From Agriotes lineatus (lineage: Eukaryota; Arthropoda; Insecta; Coleoptera; Elateridae), in NCBI GenBank assembly GCA_940337035.1, contig CALNHX010003609.1, positions 81,726 through 145,725 on the forward strand: a stretch of DNA of 64,000 nt, in the 5' to 3' direction. Below, in pieces: positions 11,534 through 24,200 of this stretch; the first letter of the stretch is position 1; every line of letters starts with the position of its first letter. The notes beneath the pieces are model-generated. The model had not been told where the DNA came from and ran no database searches. It saw only the letters and a list, made by a program, of their open reading frames with translations. A program made the translations under genes and the position numbers.

Positions 11534-11852
11534 TCAAACTTATCTTTTTCTGTACTCATATCTTGTAATTGTTTTTAAGAAATACTTTTTTTAAATTACT
11601 TTCGTGTATTAGTGTTGGACCATAAATCTTTTGCAAACTCTGTCCAAAGGAAAAATAGTTGACTTTTTCAAATTTTTGACACGTTGCTGAGGGCAGTAGA
11701 TATATTTTTTCTTTTAATTATTTCGGGGTATTATTCGACCATAAAGGCACCTTTTGCAAACTGCCCAAAGGAAAAAAAAGTTGACTTTTATGATCACCCC
11801 TAGTGTGTATAAACATGTATCATATAAGCAAGCAACAATTTTATAACCTTAC
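11534..11852. other. Spacer with an imperfect direct repeat
   Basis: Two copies of a phrase running from GACCATAAA through CTTTTGCAAACT to GTTGACTTTT lie at about 11618-11671 and 11738-11790. They are presumably the tail of a repeat element. No gene is seen. Confidence 0.4.
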
Positions 11853-12212
11853 CTTTTTATCAATTAGGGGCAGACTTAACTTAAACATTTTTAATTCGTC
11901 AGGATTGTAGATCCACTTGCGGCCGGGTTGACTGTCCGGATTAATGAAAGCAGACACAATATCCCAATCTTCTTTTGAAGATGGATTCTCAAATTCAAGT
12001 AGTTGGTTCTGTTGGCTATCTTCTTCAGCAGATGGATTCCCAAATTCGAGTAGCTGGTTCTGGTCCCTATCTGCTTTTGCAAATGGATTCCCAAATGCCA
12101 GTAGCTGGTTCTCGTACATATTTTCTTCTATAAATAGATTCTCAAGTCCGAATAGTTTCTCATCTTCCAAAATAATATTTTCAAATTCAATATCCTGTTC
12201 TTCTTTTGTTAA
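11853..12212 (-). CDS. Exon 16 of the minus-strand gene, shorter copy of exon 15
   Basis: One hundred and twenty phase-0 codons lie between TTTGTGTCTTAG and GTAAGG. The lead and the C-terminal block are the same as in exon 15, but there are only about four 17-residue repeats. The flanking intron (an AGAAACATGCATCATATAAG-like phrase) is duplicated too, showing that the whole exon-plus-intron unit was copied. No stop codon or polyadenylation site follows in frame, so the gene's end is unresolved. Confidence 0.6.
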
Positions 12213-15200
12213 CTAAGACACAAAATAATTTGAACTGTAATTAATGATTACACGAAAAACACGAGCAATAATATCAATTAACTTTGTGTGTAGAAACATG
12301 CATCATATAAGCAAGCGACGATTTTATAACCTTACCTTTTTATCGATTAGCGGCACACTTAACTCAAACATTTTTAATTCGTCAGGATTGTAGATCCACT
12401 TGCGGCCGGGTTGACTGTCTGGATTAATGAAAGCAGACACAATATCCCAATCTTCTTTTCCAGATGGATTCCCAAATTCGAGTAGCTGATTCTGGTCCCT
12501 GTCTGCTTCTGCAGATGGATTTCCAAATGCCAGTAGCTGGTTTTCGTTCATATTTTTTACTGCAGATAGGTTCCCTAATTCGAATTGTTGGTTCTGGTCC
12601 CTATCTTCTTCTGCAGATGAATTCCAAAATTCGAGTAGCTGGTTCTGGCCCTTATCCGGTTTTGCAGATGGATTCTCAAATTCAAGTAGTTGGTTCTGGT
12701 GACTATCTTCTTCAGCAGATGGATTCTCAAATTTGAGTAGCTGGTTCTGGTCCCTATCTGCTTCTGCAGATGGATTCCCAAATGCCAGTAGCTGGTTCTC
12801 GTACATATTTTCTTCTATAAATAGATTCTCAAGTCCGAATAGTTTCTCATCTTCCGAAATAATATTTTCAAATTCAATGTCCTGTTCTTCTTTTGTTAAC
12901 TAAGACACAAAATAATTTGAACTGCAATTAATAATAATAATAATGTGTTTATTCCACCATCTAACTACAATTAAAAATTAACACTAAAAAAAAAAAAAAA
13001 GGTATCGTAGAGCAGTGGAAACACGAGGACCAGTTCAGTATTATACCGCTTTTCAACTGGACCTCGATTAATAAACTAACACTATAAATGTAATGCCTAA
13101 ATATTTTGTTTAGGGTAGTATAACACGACAAAGTAATATAATTGTCTGGAAAACCTGAATGTACAAGCAACCATAAACCTTTGTTTTGGTTAAATTTCCG
13201 AACATTGGCTGGACAAAAATTTTGAGTATGTTTTGTTAAACAGTGATGGCGTTAAAAGTTTTAATGATTCTGGGAGGTTATTGTTAACTTTACTGATATT
13301 GTATTGAAAGGATCTCTCAAATAAGGCTGTTCTATGGTATGGAGGAGTAATTAGACCCCTGAATCTCAAGTTTAAATGATGTACATCAGTTCTAAATTGA
13401 ATTTTATTATATAAATAAGGTGGGTTCTTTTCAAAGATAATTTTATGGTATAACGATGCTGTGCGAAGCAAACGCCTGTCTTTCATATTAAGCCACTTAG
13501 ATTCAGATAATTTGTGTGATATATGGTCATATTTACGCATACCGTAGATAAATCTTAAGCATGAATTTTGAATACGTTGTATTCTATTGGAAGTATCAGA
13601 ATCTAGGCTAGGAAAAAATATCTCTGAACAATAAGAGAACTGAGAAAGCACTAATGATTCGCACAACATTTTTTTAATTGATGGATCCAAATAATGTTTA
13701 TGGGGATATAACAGCTTTAAACTAATGTAAGCTTTTTGTATGCATTTATTAATATGTTGCATGTATCTAAAGGTATTATCTAATATCAAACCTAAATTTT
13801 TCATACTATTTTTGAGAGGTAGATTAGTATTATTAATTGCGACGCGTACCATACTTTGGATATCAGGCCTATCAGCTTCTCTTCCAAATAGAAGAACACA
13901 AGATTTATTGGGGTTAAGGATTAGAGCATATTTCGATGACATCTCAGCCAACCGATTTAAATCATCAGACAGTTGTTCCAAGGCTGCATTAAGTTGAGAA
14001 AGATGAAAAGATATATATATTTGTGTGTCGTCTGCGTACATATGAATTTTACTAAACTTGATATAATTAGGAAAATTTGAAGTGTAAATGGTATATAGTA
14101 ACGGGCCTAAAATGAAACCTTGCGGCACTCCTTGAAGTATTTGCTGAGACTTAGAGATTCTATTATCGATTTTTACACATTGATATCGTTTATTAAAATA
14201 ACTTCGAAGTAACGTTATTGCATTAGGTGCAAATCCAAGATAGTGAAATATAGAATACAGCAATTCATGGTTAATAGAGTCAAATGCTTTGCTGTAATCT
14301 AAAAGTGTAAGAATATTGACTTTACCGTTATCGGTTGCCTGTAATATGTCATCTGTTATATTGAGAAGAGCAGTGGTACAACTATGAGATGAACGAAAAC
14401 CTGATTGATTTTCAGGAATTAAATTAAAATTGTTCAAATAAAATCTCATCTGATCACTCATAATCTTTTCCAGAACTTTTGAAAAAGTTGGAAGGACACT
14501 AATAGGTCTAAAATCAGAGTAATCTTGTGGATCACTAGACTTTGGCAAAGGTGAAACCAACGCGATCTTCCAACAGTCTGGAAAAACCATATCTGTAAGG
14601 CACGCATTAATAATGTGTGTTAAATATTTACTAATTAAGGAATAACATAAATCGATCATTCTTAAATTTATACCATCTGAACCAGTTGCATTTGTTTTGA
14701 TTTGTTTTACTAATTTAGTAACTGTTTCTTCCGTTACAGTTTCAAATTTAAATTCGCCAGTTACATTTATGTGTTTATTTTTTAAATAATAACTATTAAC
14801 TTCTGAATCAACTGAAAGTGTTTGTACGCTGTTAATGAAATAATTATTTACTTCATCCGGTTGAGATAGATTTTCAGGTATTTTATAATTTAAGGAATTC
14901 TGAATATTTAAAGTTTTAAGAGATTGCCAAATTTGTTTTGAATTTTGACTTTTAGTTTTGTGCAAATAGTAGGCTTTTTTTTCATTTATTATACTTTGAT
15001 TACACGAAAAATAAGAGCAATAATATCAATTAACTCTGTGTGTAGAAACATGCATCATATAAGCAAGCGACGATTTTATAACCTTAACTTTTTATCGATT
15101 AGCGGCACACTTAACTCAAACATTTTTAATTTGTCAGGATTGTAGATCCACTTGGGTTGACGGTCCTGATATATGAAAGCATACACAATATAAAAAAATC

Positions 15201-18200
15201 TGATAAATCGTCTCTCTACAGAAGTATCCACCATAGGGATAAAATAATCTTAATATAAAGAAAAATCAATAAGGTGACTGCAGGTACGATAAAACCTTTG
15301 CTTTCTAGCAAATGTTACTTACTGCTTACTGTTGGTTATACTAATCGACGTTGGTACAAAAAATGATTTTGTATAAGAAAATGGTTGTGTTGATATACAC
15401 ATATTGAAATATAAAAGTTTGGAATTCCACAATTTGACGGAACTGGATTTGAGAATTGGAAATTCCGCATGGAGATATTACTGGATCAACCAGAAGTGAA
15501 AAGATGCATCGAGCGAGAATGTACAGAGCCTAATGATAACTTCAGAAAACTAAACAAACAGTGGAAGTCCTTGCTTATACAAAGTATTGCAAATTCTCAA
15601 TTGCAGCATGTCAAAGACAAAGCTACAGCTTACCAGATGTGGACAGCCTTGTAAGCGGTGTTTCCAAGAAAAGGCATAGCAAGCCAACTTTACTTATGTA
15701 GGAAACTGTGAACAATGAAATTCAAAGTAAATGAGTCATTGGAAGGACACTATGTAAAATTTGACAAGACCATATGAGAACTGAGGTCTGTAGGAGCGAA
15801 ACTTGAAGAAATTGATGTTGTATGCCATCTTCTGCTCATATTACCGAAGAGCTATGACATAATTGTAATAGCATTGGAAACACTGGAACCAAGTAAGTTA
15901 ACCTTGGAATTGTTAAAAAGAAAATTGCTTGACTAGAAAGTAAAGAAAAATAATCAACAATATAAGGACACAGAAGATCTCACTGCAGCATTTACAAGTA
16001 ACTCGCCAATCAAACTGATTTAAGAAGAACAAAATCCTCCGAAACAGGACAGTATGTTGCATTCATGATGACACCACAATCGTACACAGCGGAAACAACT
16101 GCCAGCATGGTAAGGATGAACAGGATGAAATGGTATATCGACTCAGGAGCAACTAACCATTTAGTAAACTACATGGAATATCTTGTGGATTTGCATCAAT
16201 TAGAACCTGCAATTAAGGTATGTGTTGTGAAAGAAAATGAAGCCTCGTATGCAACTAAAATAGGAAAAATGCATGTTAGATTAACGATATTATTGCTGGA
16301 ATTAAAGATATTTTATATGTAGCAAAAGTAAGGCACAATTTGATATATGTACGTAAAATAGTGCCAACAGGTTTGAAAGTAGTTTTTGAAAAAAATAAAT
16401 CAGTAATGGAAAAATATTCAGTCCCATTGGCCTATGGTAGGAAAATCGAAAATTTGTATGAAATTGAGTTCAACATGTTGCAAGCTGAAGCTATGTAAAA
16501 CTAAATGTAGTACTGAAACTTGGCATAAGCGCCTCGGACATTTAAGTTATAAAAATTTGCAATTACTAAGCAGTGTAGCATTAGGAATGAACTTTGAAAA
16601 CTGTAAAGAAACTGTTGAGAATATTTGTAGTGTTTGCTGTGAAAGTAAAATAATTAGGTTGCCATTTGCAACACCCTCGAATCGGGAAACAAAAAGACCT
16701 CTAGTGCATAGTGATGTTTGTGAACCAATTACACCATTAGCGAATGGCAATAATAGCTATTTTGTAACCTTTCTTGATGATTATACACACTTTACTATGG
16801 TTTATCTGCTGAAGCACAAAGGTGAGGTTTTAGAGTATTTCAAAAAATTCGAAGCCATTGTAATTTCTCACTTTAACACTTAAACTGTCATCCTTTTGTT
16901 GTGATAATGGAAAAGAATTCTTTTCAAATGAATTTAAAAGTTTTTGCAGAGCCAAAGGAATTAAGGTTTACGATACAATACCCTACATCTCTGAAGTAAA
17001 TAGAGCCGCTGAACAGCTTAATAGAACCCTTGTTGAAAAGGCATGTGGAATGATTCTGGAATCAAAACTTTCAAAAGATATGTGGGTGGAAGCTATGCTT
17101 TGTGCTGCATATCTTTTAAAGAGAAGTCCAACATCATCGCTGAAAGGAAATGTTACTACAGCAGAGATGTATTATGGTAAGACACCAAATTTACAAAATT
17201 TAAGAATATTTGGTACTGTGGCTTACGCTCATATACCAAAAGAAGAAATGAAAAGGTCAAGCCTGTATTATGCTGGGATACACACACAATGGGTATAGAT
17301 TATGGGAACCAAAATCCAAGAAAATATTTATAGCACAATACATAGTATTTGACGAAACAAAAACATTAGAAAGTCTTGGAAACATAAATTAGATAGTACT
17401 ATCACTTTAGTAGATTTAAGCATCACAAGGAACAAACTCAAAGAGAATCAAATTCTGATGGAATTACAGGAAATAAATGAAGAAATAGCTGATGAAGGAA
17501 ATGAAGAATCAACAACCAAAAAAAGCAAGTGCTCAAGATAGTTATCATCACGATTTGCAGATTATGAAATGAATATTGATTAATACGAACACCTACCATT
17601 AAGTGTTGCATCATTTGCAGATGAAGTACCGGAAAGCCGTAAAACTGCGAAAACAAGATCAGACTAAAGTATTGGAAAGAAGCCGCAGATGAATAAATAA
17701 ATTCTTTAATAAAAAAGAATAAACAGACAATGGTTGAAAAGCTTCGCAATACAAGACTGATAGATAGTAAATGGGTGGGACCTGGACACAACGCCCACTG
17801 GTCACAACGTCCACCACCTAGTATGGCAACCATGTTGGACACAACGTCCACCGCTATTTTTGGTCATAACGTCCACCCTGGTCACAACGTCCACCGCCAC
17901 AACGCCCACTCTGGTCACAACGTCCACCGTCGTATTTGGTCATAACGTCCACCTTGGACACAACGTCCACCGCCACAACGCCCACTCTGGTCACAACGTC
18001 CACCGGCGCCTGTTGAGAATAACATTTTACGGCGTTGGTCGTAACGTCCACCCTGGTCACAACGTCCATTGCCATAACGCCCACTCTGGTCACAACGTCC
18101 ACTTTCAAATTTGGTCACAACGTCCACCTTGGACACAACACCCACCGCCATAACGCCCACTCTGGTCACAACGTCCACTTTCATATTTGGTCACAACGTC

Positions 18201-21200
18201 CACCTTGGACACAACGTCCACCGCCATAACGCCCACTCTGGTCACAACGTCCACCTTCGCATTTGGTCACAACGTCCACCTTGGACACAACGTCCACCGC
18301 CATAACGCCCACTCTGGTCACAACGTCCACCTTCGCATTTGGTCACAACGTCCACCTTGGACACAACGTCCACCGCCATAACGCCCACTCTGGTCACAAC
18401 GTCCACTTTCATATTTGGTCACAACGTCCACCTAGGACACAACGTCCACCTAGGACACAACGTCCACCGCCATAACGCCCACTCTGGTCACAACGTCCAC
18501 CTTCGCATTTGGTCACAACATCCACCTTGGACACAACGTCCACCGCCATAACGCCCACTCTGGTCACAACGTCCACCTTCGCATTTGGTCATAACGTCCA
18601 CCTTGGACACAACGCCCACTTTTGTTTAACTTGTTATTTAATCAACCTTTAACTGCCTTCCTTAATTGTTTTTGTCTAATGTTGTTTAAAATTTGAAAAT
18701 GTTGGTTTTAGACTATTTTATGTATTTTTTTAATCAATGTATAGTTTCAACTATTTCCTCCGCATTCTTAACGATTTTCTCTCTATTTTATGATGGTTTG
18801 TCTCGAGCGTATGCATTTTCCGCATGCATTTCCCGCTCGTTTCTCATATAAATCGGTAGTTATACGAAGGATAAGAGCCCTATTATAACATTAAATATAA
18901 TTAAACATTCATTGGTTTGTGATACACCTCATTCGAAAAAAACGTTTCCTTATTGTTTATTGTACCAGTAGGTAAGTATTTACAAGTCCCTAAAAACTAA
19001 AAATAAAAGAGAAGGTTGCCGTCACTGAAAAAACGTGGTTATACAGTCGTGTTCAAATAAATCTGGGACAATGTTTTTTTCATATGCAGGTTCAGTTAAG
19101 GATTGAAGAATATCTCCATGGATTTCCTGCTATCAGAAAGAGTTACATTAAACTTTAACAGGTACTGAAATCTGTAACTCTTTCTGATAGCAGGAAGTCC
19201 ATGGAGATATTCTTCAATTCTTAACTCAACCTGCATATGAAACAAACATTGTCCCAGATTTATTTGAACGCGACTGTACGTGTTATCATTAGTAATATAA
19301 CAAGGACGAGACCAGCACGATAACTCTTTTGATGGGCAAAATTATTTGTAAGTATGTCGCCCGCGTTTATATTTTAAAGATTATTATATAAAAACAGTAT
19401 ATGAATTATGATTTAGAATTGACCTATAAATTTCAGCTTTACAGGCCTTTAAGGCCCAGAGCTTTGTTGGAGATTTTTCTCCACTCCTTTCTGTCTTTCG
19501 CTAGGTTTTCCCAGTCGTTTATTCCTAGCTCTTTGAGATCCTCCTTTATACAGTCCAGCCATTGTCTTTTCGGTCTGCCTTTTCTGTTTCTTCCTTCTGG
19601 TTCTTTTGTAAGAAGTATTCTTGGGGTTCTGTCCGTCTCCATCCGTATAATGTGACCTAGCCACCTAAGACGACTCTGTTTGATTACGTTTATTATGCTT
19701 GGTTCTCTGTATAGCTCAGTTAGTTCCTTGTTTGTTCTGCGTCTCCAGTAGTCCTCTTCTTTCACCCCGCCGTATATTCTTCTGAGAATTTTTCGTTCAA
19801 ATATACACAATTTACTTATATCCTTTTGCCTTAGAACCCACGATCCACTTCCGAAAGTTACCGTTGGTCTTATAATTGTCTTATACACTTTTACTTTCAC
19901 TGCACGGGAGATATTTTTCGACATTAGCACTTTATTCACCATCGCTGCACTTCTCATACCACTTGTTATCCTTCTTTCCACCTCGTTAGATTGGTCACAG
20001 AATTGACCTAATAAAGCAAAAAGCCTCAAGTTCCTTGTTTTTTGACATTCTACTTTCAATAATGACACCATCCACGGGGTCGATAGTCATTCCTAGGGCG
20101 CTTATCGCTTGATAAGCATCCCTAGAGTGTTTATCAGGTAATCAGTTCAGTATTGGTCAATTTAAAAAAAAATGCATGGTTCTCTTTGGATGATATCAGT
20201 TATGTGACAGTTGAGTGTAATATTCCAACTAAATAACGTTCGCTTATGTCGATTATGTAACTCATAAAAAATGCATTATCATGGATATATATATATGCTG
20301 CAAAAATTACGTATTAACTCCATGTTACGATATTAAGAGGCGCATTCTGAGTAGGAAAAAAGTTACACAAAAATTCCTTGTCTTATATTTTCGACGATAT
20401 AGCGAGGTTTTATTAATTTCAAAACTAGCAGAACTGGCAACATTATTTAATTACAAATAGGTAAGGCTACATTGTTTTCATAGATATAACACTTATAGCC
20501 TGTTCAGTAAACATAAAAACACAAAGTGGCCTTTGATTTCCAAAATTTCATTAGTGTACTTCCAGAATTTATCTTTGTCTAGGAACGTACTTACAAAAAG
20601 TTACTAAAACAAATAGGTTAAGGGTGTGACATTTACTTCCCATCTATCATAAATATTGTAATTAACTACTTTTAAGGATATTATACAAATACTGTGTTGG
20701 ATACCATTGACATAGCGTTTATTAATAGGTATTTTTATTACATTTTATAAAACTTCAGGTGAGAATTTCTAGAAAAAAAAGATCTACTTTGACATCGACA
20801 ATGAGAAATACCAATTGTCATTTTTAAATTCAAATCTGCCTGTATGTAGGTGTGGAAACCTTTGCAAAACAAAATACAGAATCCCTAATACGAAAAATAT
20901 ATGCACATACCAACTTAAAAAAAAAAAATTGTGTTTACTGAATGCCCTATAATTGAAACTACTGTAATTTTCCACTGATCTGTTATTTGTTTATGTCTGA
21001 TGTACGAGGTATACCGGGTGGCAATGAGATAAGAGCCATGTCTCTATCTCCTTTACTTATCCACGGATTTGCATTAAACTTGCTGCAAGAATATTAAACA
21101 TAATTTCGGATATAATCAAAATATGCAACTTCTGGTTTTACCGGAAATGTCATTAACCTTGATTTTTTAAAGAGTCACTCTACATATTTTATGTTTTTCG

Positions 21201-24200
21201 GAATCTAAGGCTCAAACTACATACGTCAGTGATGCCAAATTTATTTAGGTATCACAATCATATTTTCAAAATTTATTAATTAAACATCTTTCAATTTTAA
21301 ATAAATATAAAGTAAGGCATAGTGCCCATCGTTAGACTAGTAATTACAAATTTTATCTAATAGTACGATGGCTCTTGGTAGTACAATTTAAAAAAATAAC
21401 TTTTCCTCAAAAAACTCGTTTAGCAAATTTTAGCCGTGTAGAAGGTTTAATTACATATTTATATCGTAGCCAACCAAATTTGTAAAACTGGTGTTGCACT
21501 GCAATTTCAACAATCGCACATTGAACATCTGGAAATATATTTGCTTTCATACAAAACTGCATTGGTTAGATAAACTATTGTTTTCTTTTTATTAATTTTA
21601 AGTTTGCGTTAGTCAAGTTCTCTATTTCTGATGATGTGGTGTTCATTAAATTACTTATTTCTTCATTAGTTACTGGTAATAAAAATATGGTCGAACTATC
21701 TGGGGGAACATTTTCATAATTAATGTATTGATTGTATAATTTATTTTTTCGGCAGGCAACAAGCCGCGGCTGCGCCTTGGCTTGTACTTGCCTACCTCAA
21801 ATGTTAATAGGTCCTTACATTCCTTGTTACTTAAATAGCTACTACAGTTATTGAACAAATGATATATTTTTCAGTTGCTAAATTAGGATTCAGAGCACAG
21901 CTGATTCCAATTATCTCGAGTAACATGTTCAATATACGTATCCAGTTATCCTTGTCAAATGTTTTAATAGTTTTATTTATTTGTATGTTACCTTTAATGC
22001 TTCCTCCTTCCCTAACCAAAACAGTTGATAGTGTGGCATAATGCTCTGTAGGATATACGTTTCTAGTATGATCTCATTCTGTAATATAAAAATTGTAAAT
22101 AAAATACATGACCGCCAAAAATAATATTGATTTTTCTTTAATCTCTTGTATATATTTATTTGTGTATAGTATTTTACTAAGAAAACTACTATTTATAAAT
22201 TTACTAAATACAGTGACAGTGATTGGAGTTACAACCAACAGCAGAGTGATTAAAAAATAGCTACATGTGTGCCGCTATATTCTTTATTGTTCTCAAACTA
22301 GCCAAATCTAGTTCAAGAACATTAAGTAGACATATAATACATAAATTAATATTTTATTTATCCCGCCCTAAAACAAATATTCTACTAAATTCACTAATAT
22401 GCCGAATGCTAGCTACTGTATATAAATATGATTGTGATACCTAAACAAATTTGACATCACTGTCGTATGTAGTTTGAGCCTTACACCCACCCGTATGCAT
22501 AGTCGTTCACTAGCCGCTCGCCGGAGTTTCGTTATGAATAGTATGTTGGAGGCACTGTACGTCTATGTCAAATTCGAGGTTAGCAGGTTAGATTTTGTGT
22601 CAGTTTCTGTCAAAACATAAAATATGTAGGGTGATCTCTTTAAAAAACCAAAGTTAATGACATTTCCGGTAAAACCAGAAGTTGGATATTTTGACTATAT
22701 CCTTCTGTCAATCCGAAATTATGTTTAATATTCTTGCAACAAGTTTAATGCAAATCCGTTCATAAGTAAAGGAGGTAGAAACATAGCTCTTATCTCATTG
22801 CCACCCGGTATACCTCGCACATCAGACATAAACAACAGTGTTATATCTATGAAAACAATGTAGCCTTACCTATTTGTAATTAAACAATGTTGCCAGTTCT
22901 GCTAGTTTTGAAATTAATAAAACCTCGCTATATCTTCGAAAATATAAGACAAGGAATTTTTATGTAACCTTTTTCCTACTCAGAATGTGCCTCTTAATAA
23001 CGTAACATGGAGTTAATACGTAATTTTTGCTGCATATATACAGCGTGGCCCATTAAGTGTGCAACAAATGGGACATTTTTTTATTAGTTGTACAATCAAA
23101 ATTTAAATACGGTTACAAGTTAGTGCATGTTCGATAACCATATCAGATGTATTTAGAATGGCTCCAAATCAAACAGCATACGGACAGGACAAAAATATGA
23201 AATTCGTTCAAGAATAAAGTTACCTTATTTCAAAATAAATTGCAAAATGTTATTGAGAAAAGTTGTTTAGAATCAAAACTTATGCTCAAATACAAAGTTA
23301 CGGCCTCCTATTCGAATTTTGATTATTTTTTGTAAAATTTTGTATTATCCCCGTATGACACATATTTTTTATTATTCTGATTTTATTGAGAGTTTTTTCA
23401 TATGTAAATTATTATTAGTAAAGCATTTGCTTTGTCATATGTAAATTATTATTAGTAAAGCATTTGCTTTGTTAAAAAGAATATTTGCAAAATTCTAAAG
23501 TTCTGTTAAATATCGTTGCAACAAACATGAAGTGGGCGCTTACCTAAAAAAATATAAATCCATTAAATTTTACAAATACGCTTCAAATTGCTAAAAGTTA
23601 TTTAAAAGTGATGTGGTTGTGGCTACTTTAAATACATATAAAATCAGAACAATAAAAATATGTATCATATGGGGGTAATACAAAATTTTCCAAAAAAGAA
23701 TCAAAATTCGAATAGGAGGCCGTGACTTTGTATTTGAGCATAACTTTTGATTCTAAACAACTTTTCTCAATAAAATTTTGCTATATTTTTTTAAATAAGG
23801 TAACTTTATTCTTGAACAAATTTCATATTTTTTGTCCTGCTCTGTATATTGTTTGACTTGAAGCCACTCTAAGGGCATCTGATATAGTTATCGAACATGC
23901 ACTAACTTTTGGCGGTATTTAAATTTCGATTGTACAACTAATAAAAAAATGTCCCATTTGTTGCACACTTAATGGACTACACTGTATATATCCATGACAA
24001 TGCATTTTTTATGACACATTGGTCAGATTGGTCAAGGTCATTATTAGACCCAATGTAACATTAAATAACTAAAATCATATAAGCATTGGTATTCTAAAGT
24101 ATGTGGTAAAAGATTGAAACAAATAGACCACTTGTACTTAGTTGGACACACGAACGTTATTTAGTTGGAATATTACACTCAACTGTCACATAACTGATAT

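Noticed and set aside
12464..12736. Plus-strand frame through the repeat exon
   Set aside because: Antisense by-product of the 51-bp minus-strand coding repeat, which has proper splice sites.
17860..18551. Series of overlapping open frames encoding TTSTLDTTSTAITPTL-type peptides on the plus strand and CDQGGRYDQ-type peptides on the minus strand, also at 26552-27168
   Set aside because: They are produced by a 76-bp tandem repeat in a transposon arm, shift every unit, and lack start, splice or polyadenylation context.
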